Positions 23,640 through 35,027 of a DNA stretch of 64,000 bases are shown piece by piece (positions within the stretch are counted from its first letter, which is position 1; every line of letters starts with the position of its first letter). This DNA comes from Parasponia andersonii (Eukaryota > Streptophyta > Magnoliopsida > Rosales > Cannabaceae). The position numbers were made by a program, and so were the translations under genes. The stretch spans positions 384,776-448,775 of the forward strand of contig JXTB01000061.1 of NCBI GenBank assembly GCA_002914805.1, written 5' to 3'. The notes beneath the pieces are model-generated. The model was not told where the DNA came from. It was given only the letters and a program-made list of their open reading frames with translations, and made no database searches.

Positions 23640-26600
23640 TGCTTCCCTGACGAAGTCACCTTACAAAGGGTTGAAGGTCCAGCGGACTGGTACCTTCGCC
23701 CCTCTACCTTCGAAGGCTCCATCATCTTGGGAGGAAGCACCTGGAATGGTTGCAGTTTCCTCTTCCTCCCCTAGTCCACCAGTTTTTTTAGCCTGACAAG
23801 GATTCACCCGATGCAGTTGAATGCCAACGAGGTCATGATCCTGATAGGACTCTCTGCTCTGTCAGTCCTCCTCAATGTGCACATCGACTTGGAGATAGTC
23901 TTCTATGCCTATAAGCTAACCCTCATCCCCAAAAAGAGCTCTTACTCTACTTTCTACTTCTAGCCACTTCCGGGATGCCATGTTTTCTGGGGCTTGCCAA
24001 GGTCAGACAATCAATAGGATTCTCACTCCAGGCTGTACGCCGTCAGAAGGACGTGGTGCTCTCCTTGGGTAAACGGGGAGCATTTTCAAATCCCCCTATT
24101 TTTCTTACAAAGTAAGTATTGAGTTGTGTTTTGATTGTTAGGTCTGTGTGCACTTTATCCGTTTTGCTCATGATATCTAGCCTCGCGCAGCCTCTGTGGA
24201 GGAAAGCAGGTTCAAGCCACAGCTATCAGTGAGGCAGCTCAAGGAGTTGGAGAGGGTCATCATCTTTGGATCCTCTGGGGATTACCGACACATTTAAGCC
24301 GTTCTGAATCCCTAGGTGATGAACATGATGCCGAGCATGGTCTCACATCTCCTCTTTCTGCTTGATACGTGGGTCATCACTAAGCACTTTCAGAGCCAAC
24401 TTGATGCTTCAACTCTGAACTGGCTCCACCGAGATAAGCAGAGTTGTATCGCCATGGTGGATCATCAGATCTCAGCCTCAAGCCAGCTGGCAGGTCCCAA
24501 TGACCTGGTGACGCTGACCAGTCATGAGCTCGAAGAGGCAGTGAAGTTCGTGACTGAGGAGTGCATCATGTTCCAAAGCGAGGAAGTCGCTGCCCCTAAG
24601 AGGGTTAGGGGTGAGTTTATTGCATGCCCTAGGGCTTCATCGACTAGGTCATGGCCACATTCTAATTGCCTTGCTTGTTCTTACAGGTTCGGATGTTAGC
24701 CCTTCGATAGATCCCTCCCCAGCCAAGAGGAGTACCGTTGCCCACAGAGCCTGATCCAATGTCTTCGTCAGTCAGCGTCTGGTGGTGTCTTCTGAGGACG
24801 AGGCCGGGGGGCGGGGAGTTGTCACCCCAAGAACAGGCTCAGATGATGAGCTGGAGGGTTTGTTCATGTCTGAGGGTGATGCGCCCGTGGTGCCGTCTCC
24901 CGAGGCAGGCAGGCCTGTGACCCAGGGAACGCCGGCTGTAAAGATCGTGTACAGTAAAAGGGTGCTTCGAGTCTGCCAGGGGGGCTCACTACGCTAGCTC
25001 CATCTGCCCCCAGCTCTGGCTTGAAGACGAGTGAGGGGTCTGGTTCCGCTCGCTCCCATAAGGATATTGCCGAGCTCAGCGGAGGGACTCCTAGGTTGAA
25101 GTCTCATCTGTCTTCTCCTCCCCCGGTCCCTATGAAGCGGGGTCGTGAAGTCGACCTGTCCGAGGGGGAGGAAAGTCCAGCGGGGAAAAGAGGCAGAATT
25201 GCCCCTTTTTCAGATAGTGACAATGACGGGTCTACCCTGACCGTCATGAGGAGGAGAAGGTTTGTGCACCGTAGCTCGTTCGAGCGTGTTAGTTAAGACA
25301 AGACCAAAAAATTACAGCTAAGTAAGTCTCCGAGTGAGGTGGTTACCGGGGCCACTGAAGTAGCAACGGTCGTGGGGGCTTCTTCTGCTAAGGTTGTGCC
25401 ACCTCTAGTTATCGCTAAAGGTCCGCTTAGAGACACTCTGTCTTCTACTGCCCCCACCTCCCCTACTTCAGGAGCGTCAAAAGAAGCTACTGGAGTACGT
25501 TTGATGGGAGAAGAAAGTGTCCTAGCAGTTGGTGGGGTGGAGTCGTGTTCCTTGGATGCGGATGATACCCAGGGAGAGGGTCTAGCCATGAAGTTCAAGT
25601 TGGAGGCACTCTCTTTAGAGAACGTAGGTCTCATTGCTGGCCGTAGCATTGCACAGGTTTGGCTCATCTAGCCATCATCTTCATGCTTTCGGAATCGTTG
25701 TTGAGCACTGACTCCCCATTTTTATATTATACAGCTAGCTACCGTTCAGTCCTTCTACTCTTCTCGTGTCAGTGAGTTGACTAGGTAGCTGAATGCCCGT
25801 GCTACGGCGGCCGAGCAGAGCGAGGTCACCCTTGCCACATTGAGGGCAGACTTTGACCTATATCGGAGCCTGGCCGAGGCTAGGTCAGCAGCACGATGTC
25901 TCATGCTTTGATCGTCGATAAGGCCAGACGTTAAGAGCTGGCCACCAGGTTGGCCAAGGCAGAAGGGAAGGTCCAGTCTCTCGAAGCTGAGGTTCCGGGT
26001 CTGTGCTCGGAGGCTGAGGCTGCCAGGCTAGCTGAAGCTGAGCTCAAGGTCAAGGAGCAGGAACTGCAGACTGCAAAGGCCGAGATGGGGCTAGCTTTCA
26101 TTGCTCGTGACAGAGCTGTCAATGAGGCTAAGAAGGGGAGGAAAGCCAAGGTGAAAGCCAAGTTAAAGGCCCATTCCTTGCAGCGCAGACTCAATCGGTC
26201 CAACGAGGTAATCCGACATCTCTATTTGGATTATTGTAAACTGATGAAAGCTCATGTGGAGCTGACTCGCAAGCGCAGTGAAGATTTTGCCGATATTAAC
26301 ACTCTTTTGATCAACTTGTTGCAGCAGCAAGCAGAACTAAGGCTAGCAGTACTAAAAGATAGGGTGGCAGATATAGAGAAACTGAAGACGAGGTACTAGA
26401 GGCAAGTGGACATTCTTTCTATGGAGAGCTATAGGTCTGGCTGGGAGAACAGGAAATTTAAGGGCCACGCAGAAGTGGTGATACTAGACCAATTCGATAA
26501 GCAAAAGGGTGTCGAGTGGGACTATTACTCCATTGGGTACTACATGCAATAGCTGGGGGATGAGATTAACATCGTGTAACCTGCTGACGTACTGAAAATG

Positions 26601-26850
26601 CTCGACGAAGAGAATGATAGGCCTTCTACATCTGCCTCGGTAGCCAAAGAAATTGTGCTTGTTTCTGATCTGCCAGGACAAGCCACGGAGTTCCTAAGGG
26701 CCAGCTTGATCCTGGTGCTTTAACTGGTGGAGGGTCAAGTTTGGTCGTCCTGTCTAGCAACGAATCCGAGCCCGATACGTCACTCCTTGTCGAAGCTGGA
26801 CCAAGTGCCGAAGCTGGCATCACTCCCCCCGCCGGAGGTAATTAGGCCCC
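23640..26850 (+). pseudogene. Antisense extra ORF (aORF) of the Tat element, broken
   Basis: Between pol and the 3' LTR, on the strand opposite to gag-pol, lies a long coding-like region with stops. It starts with a segment MQLNANEVMILIGLSALSVL...YSTFYF...FWGLP (23811-23990) that resembles the N-terminal part of plant proteins labelled putative gypsy-type transposon (Transposase_28). It continues with a low-complexity acidic middle (24700-25670) and ends in an Ala/Glu/Lys-rich coiled coil (25950-26399: EAEAARLAEAELKVKEQEL, then LLINLLQQQAELRLAVLKDR). Internal GT...AG-like junctions may be introns. Its function in such elements is unknown. Confidence 0.65.
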
Positions 26851-27552
26851 TCGCTCTTTTGTGTACTTGTAAGTACTGTGTAGTGTAAAGATAACCCTTG
26901 TTGCAAGCATCTGCTTAAAAAATAAAATGGCATACTTTTCTTACGTTTATTCCATTTTTCTTCTTCTGTTGCCCGCATTTGTGGTCAGGGTCGGATATCA
27001 TATAGGATGCCATTCCCTTGTCAGTAGTTTGGCTGACCTCTGTGTCTGGCCCAATCGTATATGATTTGGAGTTATTAGTGAATCCTCTCCGTGCTATGAC
27101 TGACGAGATTAACTCCAAAGATCGGGATGTGAGTTCTGGCTCGTCTGGCTCTGAGGATGTATAATTACTGTTATGACTTGTCTTGGCAGAATTTGATCCA
27201 TGCGTATAGCTGGACTTCTTTGACCCTAAGTGGGATCGTGCCAGGAACCAACTCTAGGGGTTGGTCCATTCTTGCTTGGACCCATCGCTGCAGAAGAAAA
27301 GGCCTAGGCTCGGCTCTCACCGAGAGCAAACAGGGCGTTATCACTCCAACGTGTCCTTGCGAGTCCGTCCAAGACCTGTTTCCGACAAATAAAGATACTG
27401 GGTCTGTGTCCCTATCGACCATGCGCTCTATAATTTAAGCATTAATAAACAGAATTTGATTTTGATTTGTGTCTTTGTGTTTAGTAGATTATATGCCTAG
27501 TGTCCTACGTAGCTTATCTGGGTCTGCCTGCTTCCAATAGGCAGACCCTATA

Positions 27553-27775
27553 GGGTCTACTTCTAATGGATTGACCCTGGCCCCATTTACCTTCAGCCTA
27601 CACATAGCTAAAGTGCTCTCTGGAGAAGGCCTACTTCCAATGGGTAGACCCTGGCTCCGTTTACCTTCAGCTTACGTATAGCTAAGGTGCCCTCTGGGGA
27701 GGGTCTACTTCCAATGGGTAGACCCTGGCTCCATTTATCTTTAGCTTATATGTAGCTAAGGTGTTCTTTAGGGCG
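27553..27775. repeat. Minisatellite, 74-bp unit, about 3 copies, inside the Tat element
   Basis: Units begin near 27560, 27634 and 27708 with the shared text CTACTTCCAATGGGTAGACC, CTTCAGCTTA and TAGCTAAGGTGC. It lies between integrase and the antisense ORF. Confidence 0.85.
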
Positions 27776-27849
27776 GGAGTGTTATCGCTCAATTCTTCCC
27801 CATTGTACAGGTGTTTCTTGATAGTCAGCAGCGAGTTTTGCTGCACGAC

Positions 27850-28440
27850 CTATTGCCCTTCGTATATTCTCTCAGGTCATCGGCAAGCATTTTATTGCGA
27901 TGTGATTTCCGTAGTACGCTCTTTAATGAGATCTGCTAGCAAACATTTTATTACACAGCCCGCCCCTCTTCGTACGTGATTCCCATAGTATGATCTTTAT
28001 TGAGGTCTGCTGGTAAGCATTTTATTGCACAGCTCATTCCTCCTCGTACGTTTTCTCGGGCCATCGACAAGCATTTTATTGTGCGATGTAATTCCCACAG
28101 TACGATCTTTATTAAGGTCTGTTAGCAAGCATTTTATTGCACAGCTCATTCCTCGTACGTTTTCTCGAGCCATTGGCAAGTATTTTATTGCACGATGTGA
28201 TTCCCAAAGTACGATCTTTATTGAGATCTACTAGCAAGCATTTTAAACTCATTCCTCTTCGTACATTTTCTTAAGCTATTGGCAAATATTTTACTGCACG
28301 ATGTGATTCCTACAGTACGATCTTTATTGAGGCCTGTTGGCAAGCATTTTATTGCACAACTCATTCCTCTTCATACGTTTTCTTGGGCCATCGGCAAGCA
28401 TTTTATTACACGATGTGATTCCCACAGTACGATCTTTATT
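27850..28440. repeat. Minisatellite with alternating half-units (about 110-bp period)
   Basis: The core CAAGCATTTTATTGCAC recurs about ten times at spacings alternating near 50-54 and 56-58 bp. One half-unit carries CGTACGTTTTCTCGGGCCATCGG and the other GATTCCCACAGTACGATCTTTATTGAGG. The composite unit is therefore about 110 bp with about five copies. ORFs here on either strand are repeat artefacts. Confidence 0.88.
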
Positions 28441-28746
28441 CGTGCGAATAGTTCAAGGGGTCTGGCACTGGGGCAGACCCCTTTGCATAGCAAATTAGTT
28501 GATAAATCTGCGTAGCAGACATCTCGATTTATTTTGGAATTGGGCTATTTAATAACACAAGCATTTACATGTGTCTCACATGTAGTATTTCTTCAAGTGC
28601 TAGGCATTCCACGTGTTGGGTAGGCTCTTCCTGGTCTTGAGTTCTTTTAGGATGTATGTGCCATTGTCGAGCTATTTGATCACCTCGTACGATTTGACCC
28701 AGTTGGAGTCTAGCTTCGAGGAACTCCATATTCTGACCTTTAAGAC

Positions 28747-29530
28747 TCAATCTCCAGCATTAAACCGGCAAGCATTGACTTTCTTTGCGTAATAAGATCT
28801 GGCTTGCTGGTGGTACGAGGCCAAATGGATCAAGGCCACGTCTCTCGTTTCTTTAAGGAGGTCTGTGTTGCAGCTTAGCTGTTGCTCATTCAGTGAGGCA
28901 TCTTTTAACACTTTAAAGCGAAGGGTCGGGAGGCTAATTTCGGTCGAGATCACAACCTCTGTCCCATAGACCATGGCAAAGGGTGTTCTTCTCATTGACC
29001 TCCGCTCTGTAGTTCGATGGGCCTACACGATGGCTGGTAGCTCTTCTAACTACTTTCCTTTTACCTCCTACAAGTTTTTTTTAATATTGTTGAAGATGGC
29101 CTTATTCGTTGCCTCTGCTTGGCCATTTCCCTGAGGGTAATTTATAAATGAGAAGCTGAGTTTTATGTCATACAAATCACACAGCTCTTTGAGCTTGGTG
29201 TTTTGGAACTGTGTGCCATAGTTAGCATGTATCTCTTTTGGGATTCTATACCGGCAGATTATGTTTTTCTAAATGAAGTTAATCGTGTCTGCCTTATTAA
29301 CAGTTGCGTAAGCTTCAGCTTCCACCCATTTGGTGAAATAATCGGTGGCTAGTAAGATATACCTCTTTCCCCCGGGACTTTTGAGGAGCTCTCTGACGAT
29401 ATCCAGACCACACTTAGCAAAGGGATAAGGAGTTATTTTCGAATGGAGCTCTTCCACAGGTTGGCATTTCAGGGGGGTGAACCTCTAGCACTTATCGCAT
29501 TTTTGACAAACTGGGCCATCTCAGTCATCA
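28747..29530 (-). pseudogene. Integrase of the Tat element
   Basis: A CDKC pair from the zinc-binding domain precedes the core ATDYFTKWVEAE (first catalytic Asp, 29457-29269). The second catalytic position reads ANYGTQFQN where DNGTQF is expected, so the Asp is lost; the Glu in GNGQAEATNK is kept. The C-terminal part (28995-28747) has RTPFAMVYGTEVVISTEI. Several stops occur between 29100 and 29000. Confidence 0.85.
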
Positions 29531-29904
29531 TATAGGGCCAGAATTATCCAGCCGTTAAGGCTATGTAGGCGAGGCCCCGCCTGCTAGAGTGGTTACCACA
29601 CACTCCCTCATGGATTTCCTCCATCAGCTTCTGCACCTCTATGGGGCCTACGTACCTCAACATCGGTCCCATCGTTGATCTTCTGTACAGTTAACCCCCC
29701 ACCATCGAGTATTGGGCAACCTTCAATCTGATCAACCTCACTTTTTGGGTGTCTGCAGGCAGATTCCCCGACATCAAGTATTGAGTGATGGGTTTTATCC
29801 AATCTTCATCCTCAGAGTCAGTCAGGAACACGTGGTGCACAGGGTCCTCTGATGGGTCTCTCGTGTATTCGCCTTCTAGCAGAATCTCTGTGCATTTGGT
29901 CGCC

Positions 29905-30290
29905 CCCCCATCGACGCGATTCTAGCTAGCTCGTCAGCCTTTTAGTTCACCTCCCTGGGTATATGTTCAATATCGAAGTTGTTAAAGTGGGCTTTCACCC
30001 CCATTATCCTGGAGAAGTACCTATGTAATCTTGGCTCTTTCACTTCGAAGTCTCCTCTGACCTAGCCCACGATCAGCTGCGAGTTAGTTTTTACTACGAT
30101 GTTCTCTACTCCGAAGTGCAGGGCTAGCTCGAGGTCTTGCAGTAGCGCTTCGTACTCTGCCTCATTATTTGTCACCCGGAAACCAAGTCTCAAGGCTTTC
30201 TCTATCCTGAGTCCTACTGGAGTCCGCAGGATTATTTCGATGCCTGACCCTGAGGTATTCGTGGATCCGTCGGTGTAGAGGGTCTAGGTT
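29905..30290 (-). pseudogene. Second, archaeal-type RNase H of the Tat element
   Basis: The minus strand reads LYTDGSTNTSGSG, RVTNNEAEYEALLQDLELAL, VVKTNSQLIVG and KADELARI, the four motifs of the extra RNase H found in Tat elements. The third acidic residue (TDSQL) is Asn here, and two in-frame stops interrupt the domain. Confidence 0.8.
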
Positions 30291-30433
30291 GAAAGGATGT
30301 GAGCCTGAGGCATCTGTGGCGAGTCACGTGGCTCGCCGAAGGACAGGATTTCTACTAGAAAGTTTGTCATTACTTGCCCCTTCTTCGCCACTCGAGTATG
30401 GTACTCGATGTCGTATATCCCCAGCTCGATGGC

Positions 30434-31471
30434 CTATTTGGTCAGTCGTCCCGATAGATCCAGTTTGGCCAAGATCTGCCGGATGGAAAAATCTGTATAC
30501 ACCATGATTGAGTGTGTCTCGAAGTACTGCCTCAATCTATTCTTAGCATTGACCAGAGCAAGAACCAATCTCTCCGCCATACTGTATCGTGTCTCTGCAT
30601 CCAAGAGAATACAGCTTATGTAGAACACTAGCATCTGCTTGCTATCTTCCTCGATGAACAGTACAGCGTTAATTGCTACGTTGGACACTGCCAAATAAGC
30701 ATATAAGCGTTGTCCTTCTGCTGGGGAGGCCAGGATGGGCGGGTGACTGAAATATTGCTTGAGCTCTGTCAGTGCCTTGTCTTGCTCCTCCCCCCAGATG
30801 ACTGGGGAGCTTTTCTTTATATATTGGAAGAAAGGCTTACATCGCTCAGACATTTTGGAGATAAACCGGCTGAGTGCGGCTATCTTCCCAGTTAGGCGCT
30901 GGACCTCTCTAATGGTCGAGGTTCTTTGTACATCTGTGATTAAGGAACACTGGGTCGGGTTGGCCTCAATGCCCTTTCTGCTTACGATGTGCCTCAGGAA
31001 CTAGTCGGAGGATACTCTGAAAGTGCACTTCTTAGGGTTCAGACATATTCGATAGTGCCTCAGAACTTGGAAACACTTGTCCAGATGCCCCAAATGGTCT
31101 GAAGCTTCTTTGCTCTTCACGACTATGTCATCGTTATAAACCTCCATCGTTTTCCCCAGTAGCTCAGCGAACATTTTGTTCATAAGCCTCTGGTAGATCG
31201 CCCCCGCATTCTTCAAACCAAAAGGCATGCGTTTGTAGCAGTACAGACCTCGCTCCGTAATGAATTCCGTGTGGATCTGGTCTTCTTCATACAGAAGGAT
31301 CTGGTTGTATCTAGAGTAAACTTCTAGGAAGCTTATCCTGTCGAATCCTGCCGTCGCATCGACTATTTGATCGATCTTCGGTAGGGGAAAACTATCCTTC
31401 GGGTAGGCCATATTCAGATTGGTGAAATCTATACAAGTCCGATCGTTGCTGCTCTTCTTCTTTACCAGCAC
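30434..31471 (-). pseudogene. Reverse transcriptase and RNase H of the Tat element
   Basis: RT (31471-31001) has IDFTNLNMAYPKDSFPLPKID, MPFGLKNAGAIYQRLMNKMF and NPKKCTFRV. The first catalytic Asp is Glu (SFLEVYSRYNQI where SFLDAYSGYNQI is usual) and the YxDD box reads YNDD. The RNase H domain (30853-30434) follows with FFQYIKKSSPVIWGEE, LYAYLAVSNVAINAVL and YTDFSIRQIL. Stops lie upstream and between the two parts. Confidence 0.88.
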
Positions 31472-32081
31472 CGGATTTAGAGACCCAACATGGGTATACG
31501 CACTCCATGATTAGGTCGTTTTCCAACTGTATCTCAACCTCCTTATTGATCGCCCTGTTTTTCTCCAGTGCAAACCTTCGGGGCTTTTGTTTGACCGGAG
31601 AAAAGTTGGGATCTATGTTCAGACAGTGGCAGGAGTGCACGAGGTCTATTCTGGGCATGTCATCATGGGACCATATGAAGACGTCCTCGTTCTGCCTGAG
31701 GAATTCCAACAACTCGCTTCTCTCCCTTTCGGGCAGCAGGGCCCCAATCAAGATTACTTTCTCTGGTTCTATTTCTTTCAAAGGGACCGCTACCAGCTCC
31801 TCAATCATGGTTTCTGGCCTGTCAGATTCCTCTTCGATCTGCCTCATATATACTAGTAGGCGGTCCTTTGACTGCTTTTCGTCCCCTATCAAGACATTCA
31901 CGCTCTTATCGGTTCCCTTCAAGGCGGTTGAAAAATACTTCCTAGCGGAGGCCTGGTCTCCCTTAATGTCTATCGTGTAAGTGCCAACCTTTGATTGACA
32001 CCTTAGGACCTGGTGGAGGGTGGATGCAATCCCATGCATAGTGCGTATCTATCCCCTCCCCATGATGGCATTGAATGAGGA

Positions 32082-32363
32082 CTAGCAATCGATGATGACG
32101 AAGTCTACATCCAGGCACCTCTCTGCGACACAAACCTTCAAAGTCACGACATCCAAGGGGCTGACCCTACTACTGTTGAAGGCGAACAGCGGTTGATAGG
32201 TCAACCTAAGCGCACTTTGATTCAGACCCATGTTCTCAAAAGTGTCGAGGAATAGGATGTCAACGCTACTTCTGCGGTCGACCGAGACCCTTCCCACCAT
32301 CGCAAAGTCGATCTGCAACTTAATCACTAAGGGATCATCATGAGGCATGCACACTGTGGCCAA
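32082..32363 (-). pseudogene. Retropepsin-like protease of the Tat element
   Basis: The segment RVSVDRRSSVDILFLDTFENMG corresponds to the aspartic protease active site (usually VDxGSSADIL in this lineage). The Asp remains but the conserved Gly after it is Arg. Flanking stops separate it from gag and RT. Confidence 0.75.
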
Positions 32364-32579
32364 ATCTTGCTAGGTGAAGGCGATGGAGGTCGTTGAGGCG
32401 TAGCTCTCCCCCATCGTCAGGTAATTTATGGAATGCCCTAAGCCTCTCAAGCGCTTCACCCTTTCTTCAGTCTTTTTTCAGTGTTTTTTCTTTTCTTCCT
32501 GACTCTGGGTTGGCTCTGGCCTACCCATAGTCGTCAGTACTATCCACAGAGCCTGCTCCTCTGACTCGGAGGCCTGGGA

Positions 32580-34066
32580 CTATTTTCCCTTTTCTAGTTC
32601 GGCGGCGTCCCCTTTGGACTGGCTTCCGCTCGCCTTCACATATTGTTTTAGCTTGCCAGCCTGGATTGCCATCATAACTTGCGCGTAAAGGCTACGGCAG
32701 TGGATGATGTCGTGCCCGTAATCTCTATGGAACTGGTAATACCTGCTCTTGTTCTTCATATGGTCAGGAACGCCGGACTTGGGGGGATCTTTAAAAATGC
32801 TCATGTCTTTATTTTGGAGGTAGATCACGTCGATTGGTATATTGAGCTCAAACTTTGGCAGAGGGTCTTTAAACGTTTTTCTCCTCTTGTTACTTTCTTG
32901 ATTAGCCTGGGTCGGGGCGGCTTGCTTTGGAGTCAGGTCCTGGGCTGGCATAGGCCTTTTTACTCTGTGTGTGGTCGGGGTTTACGTAGACATTGTTGTT
33001 ATTGCCGCAGAAGCTTTGGGTGTCTTTTGGTAGCTTTCTAGTACCTTGAATACCCCTTCTGATTTTGCTAGGATGTCAGTCATGTTGCATGGTAGATTTA
33101 AGAGCAGATGGTCTAACAGCATCAATCCTGGCTATAAGCCTCTAATGTTGAGTTAGCGTCGTGCACTAAAGACATCACTTCAAGGAAACGTGACAAATAC
33201 TCCCTTAGGGACTCATTCGTGGATTGGTCAAAATGGTCCAGGTCTCACATGGTCTTCTGCTGCCTCCGGGCACTCGTATACTATTTCAGGAAAAGTTTGC
33301 GAAAATCTTCAAACCCGTTTATAGATTTCTCTAGGAGTTGCCTAAACTATAACAGGGCTGGTCTCACCAGGGTGGTGGAGAAGACTTTGCAGATCACGGC
33401 TTCGTCTCTGGTTTCCAGGGCCATCTTCTGTTAGAAATGGTATATGTGGTCGAGGAGGTTGATCTTTTCCTCGAATGGTCTGAAGGTCGGAGTCGTGAAG
33501 TCCTTTGGCTTGGGCTCCAGCTGAATCCAGTCTGCGAAAGCTGTTCGATTGATCCTGCACAAGGTCTGTTCTGCCAGATCGGCGGGGGTCTAGCTGTGAT
33601 GAGTCCCGAGTCTCTTACTTAGCTCCGCCATAATCTCTTATTTCCAGTCGAGGAGCATATTTTCCGGGTTCTTCTGGGGCCGTCTGCCCACTACCATTTC
33701 TGCCCAGAAGGGCCTTATCTGGCTTTGTTGTTCTCCTTGCATCCGCAATCTGGACGGGGCGGGGATTTCCCTTGGCTATTGTTGGCCCCTGAACTCCTGC
33801 TGGACCTCCTCGTCGAAATCCTCCCTCCGCCCGCTTCTGGTCTTGCTTGCCAATAGCCCCTTAAGGCGGGCATTGTCTCTATGAACTTTAGCGATCTCAT
33901 ATTTTAGACCTAGGACAACCTCATGACCCATCTCGGCCTTCCTATTAGCTTTTGTCAAGGCGGCAAGTATTTGGTCCAGCTTTTGTTCCAGACTAGGTCG
34001 TGCTTCCGGGGAGCTTCCTTTGACGTCACGTCGCATTCTTCTTGTTATCATTCTTGAGGGTGCCAT
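32580..34066 (-). pseudogene. gag of the Tat element, broken
   Basis: The N-terminus at 34066 begins MAPSRMITRRMRRD with a coiled-coil-like stretch. Translation around 33440-33180 shows the Retrotrans_gag core (MALETRDEAVICKVFSTTL, FRQL, NESLREYLSRF) interrupted by stops. The C-terminal part at 32951-32580 has a degenerate zinc knuckle, YYQFHRDYGHDIIHC, in which the first Cys of the usual YCxFHxxxGHxxxxC has become Tyr. At least two frames are needed to read the whole. Confidence 0.85.
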
Positions 34067-34145
34067 CCGATATCGTATGGCTTTTTGTTCGGGGAGAGCG
34101 TAGTCGTGAGACTCTTACTCTTTCTCTCGCGCTCTTGATGTTTTC

Positions 34146-34161
34146 CACAGACGGCGCCAAA
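34146..34161 (-). other. Primer-binding site of the Tat element
   Basis: Directly inside the 5' LTR the minus strand reads TTTGGCGCCGTCTGTGG. TGGCGCC is the usual start of a primer-binding site in plant Ty3/gypsy elements of this group; the primer tRNA is not decided here. Confidence 0.7.
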
Positions 34162-34162
34162 C

Positions 34163-35022
34163 TGTTGGAGCTATTCTTACCAATTGTTCACATGTCTTCA
34201 AACTGTTAGTGCTGGTCCTACCAACTGTCCTCATGTTCAAACCGTTAGTGCTGTTCCTACTAACTGTCCACGTGTCCTCACTATCTCAGGATGTTTTTAA
34301 TCTCACTTTTGATTGAAGAGGCGGAGGTGGCTACCTGCAAAGACTCTCCGATACTTAAGTTAGATATTTACTCCTAAGATTGAATAGCAAAGACTGAGTT
34401 TTTTTTTCTCGTCCAGTTGTTGTCTATCTATCTATCCATGTATATATCTATATATATCTGGCTCTCAGAGAGGGCATGGCGTATATATATATATATAATC
34501 CTAGAACCGAGAATCTATCGGCTCTTAATCCCAGGATCGAGTACCATTTTCTCGTCATGACTTATTCCAGCAATCACAGGCCGTTGTCACTGTAATCTCC
34601 CTTGCATTGTCGTGATTTGCTTTTTGTCGTCCCCTATGATGCAAGCCTGGCAGAGACGAGACTCTCACAATCCACAGTCCTATTGAGAAAGTTCGCTCAA
34701 TACGCACACCTACCTAGGATCACATTGAATGCCCTGTCTGGGTCTTGAGTGGCACGCTGCAACTAATGATCTTCTAGTAGAAAACCCTCGAGGCTTTTGA
34801 CCCCCAGTTGTCGAGGCAAAAATTAGATTGGGCTGAACCCGTCCAGGGTCTGGAATGGATTCGGCCCTAACCTGCGACAATCATCGGGCCCAAGTCGTAT
34901 CACATGCGACTTATATGGCTTTCATGCGGCCCTCCTGGATACATGTTAAACGGTGTGTCCCCTACCATCTGTTCCGCCATTTAATTATCCACGTAGCGCA
35001 CGGTCTAGGAGTGAGTCCCACA
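34163..35022 (-). repeat. 5' LTR of the Tat element (860 bp)
   Basis: On the plus strand it begins TGTTGGAG and ends GAGTCCCACA before the CCTAG target duplication. It is noticeably diverged from the other LTR, mostly C/T and G/A changes, which points to an old insertion. Confidence 0.92.
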
Positions 35023-35027
35023 CCTAG

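Larger units (their letters stand above)
22370..35022 (-). mobile_element. Ty3/gypsy retrotransposon, Tat lineage, full-length but decayed
   Basis: The element is bounded by two LTRs in the same orientation and a perfect 5-bp target duplication CCTAG (22365-22369 and 35023-35027). The minus strand carries gag, protease, reverse transcriptase, RNase H, a second (archaeal-type) RNase H and integrase in Ty3/gypsy order. The second RNase H and an antisense extra ORF between pol and the 3' LTR place it in the Tat lineage. Two minisatellites lie between pol and the antisense ORF. All coding regions carry stops and lost catalytic residues, so it needs helper functions or is dead. The stretch 26850-27550 inside it shows nothing recognisable. 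Confidence 0.92.

Noticed and set aside
25293..25667. Minus-strand ORF of 124 codons, Ser/Thr/Ala-rich
   Set aside because: It is the shadow of the low-complexity middle of the antisense ORF of the Tat element; no family motif.
27850..28440. CRISPR-like regularly spaced repeats
   Set aside because: The spacing text is itself repeated, the unit is a composite minisatellite, and the genome is that of a plant.
31507..31980. Plus-strand ORF of 157 codons
   Set aside because: It is the longest plus-strand ORF here but lies opposite to the Tat pol region, whose protein similarity is on the minus strand.
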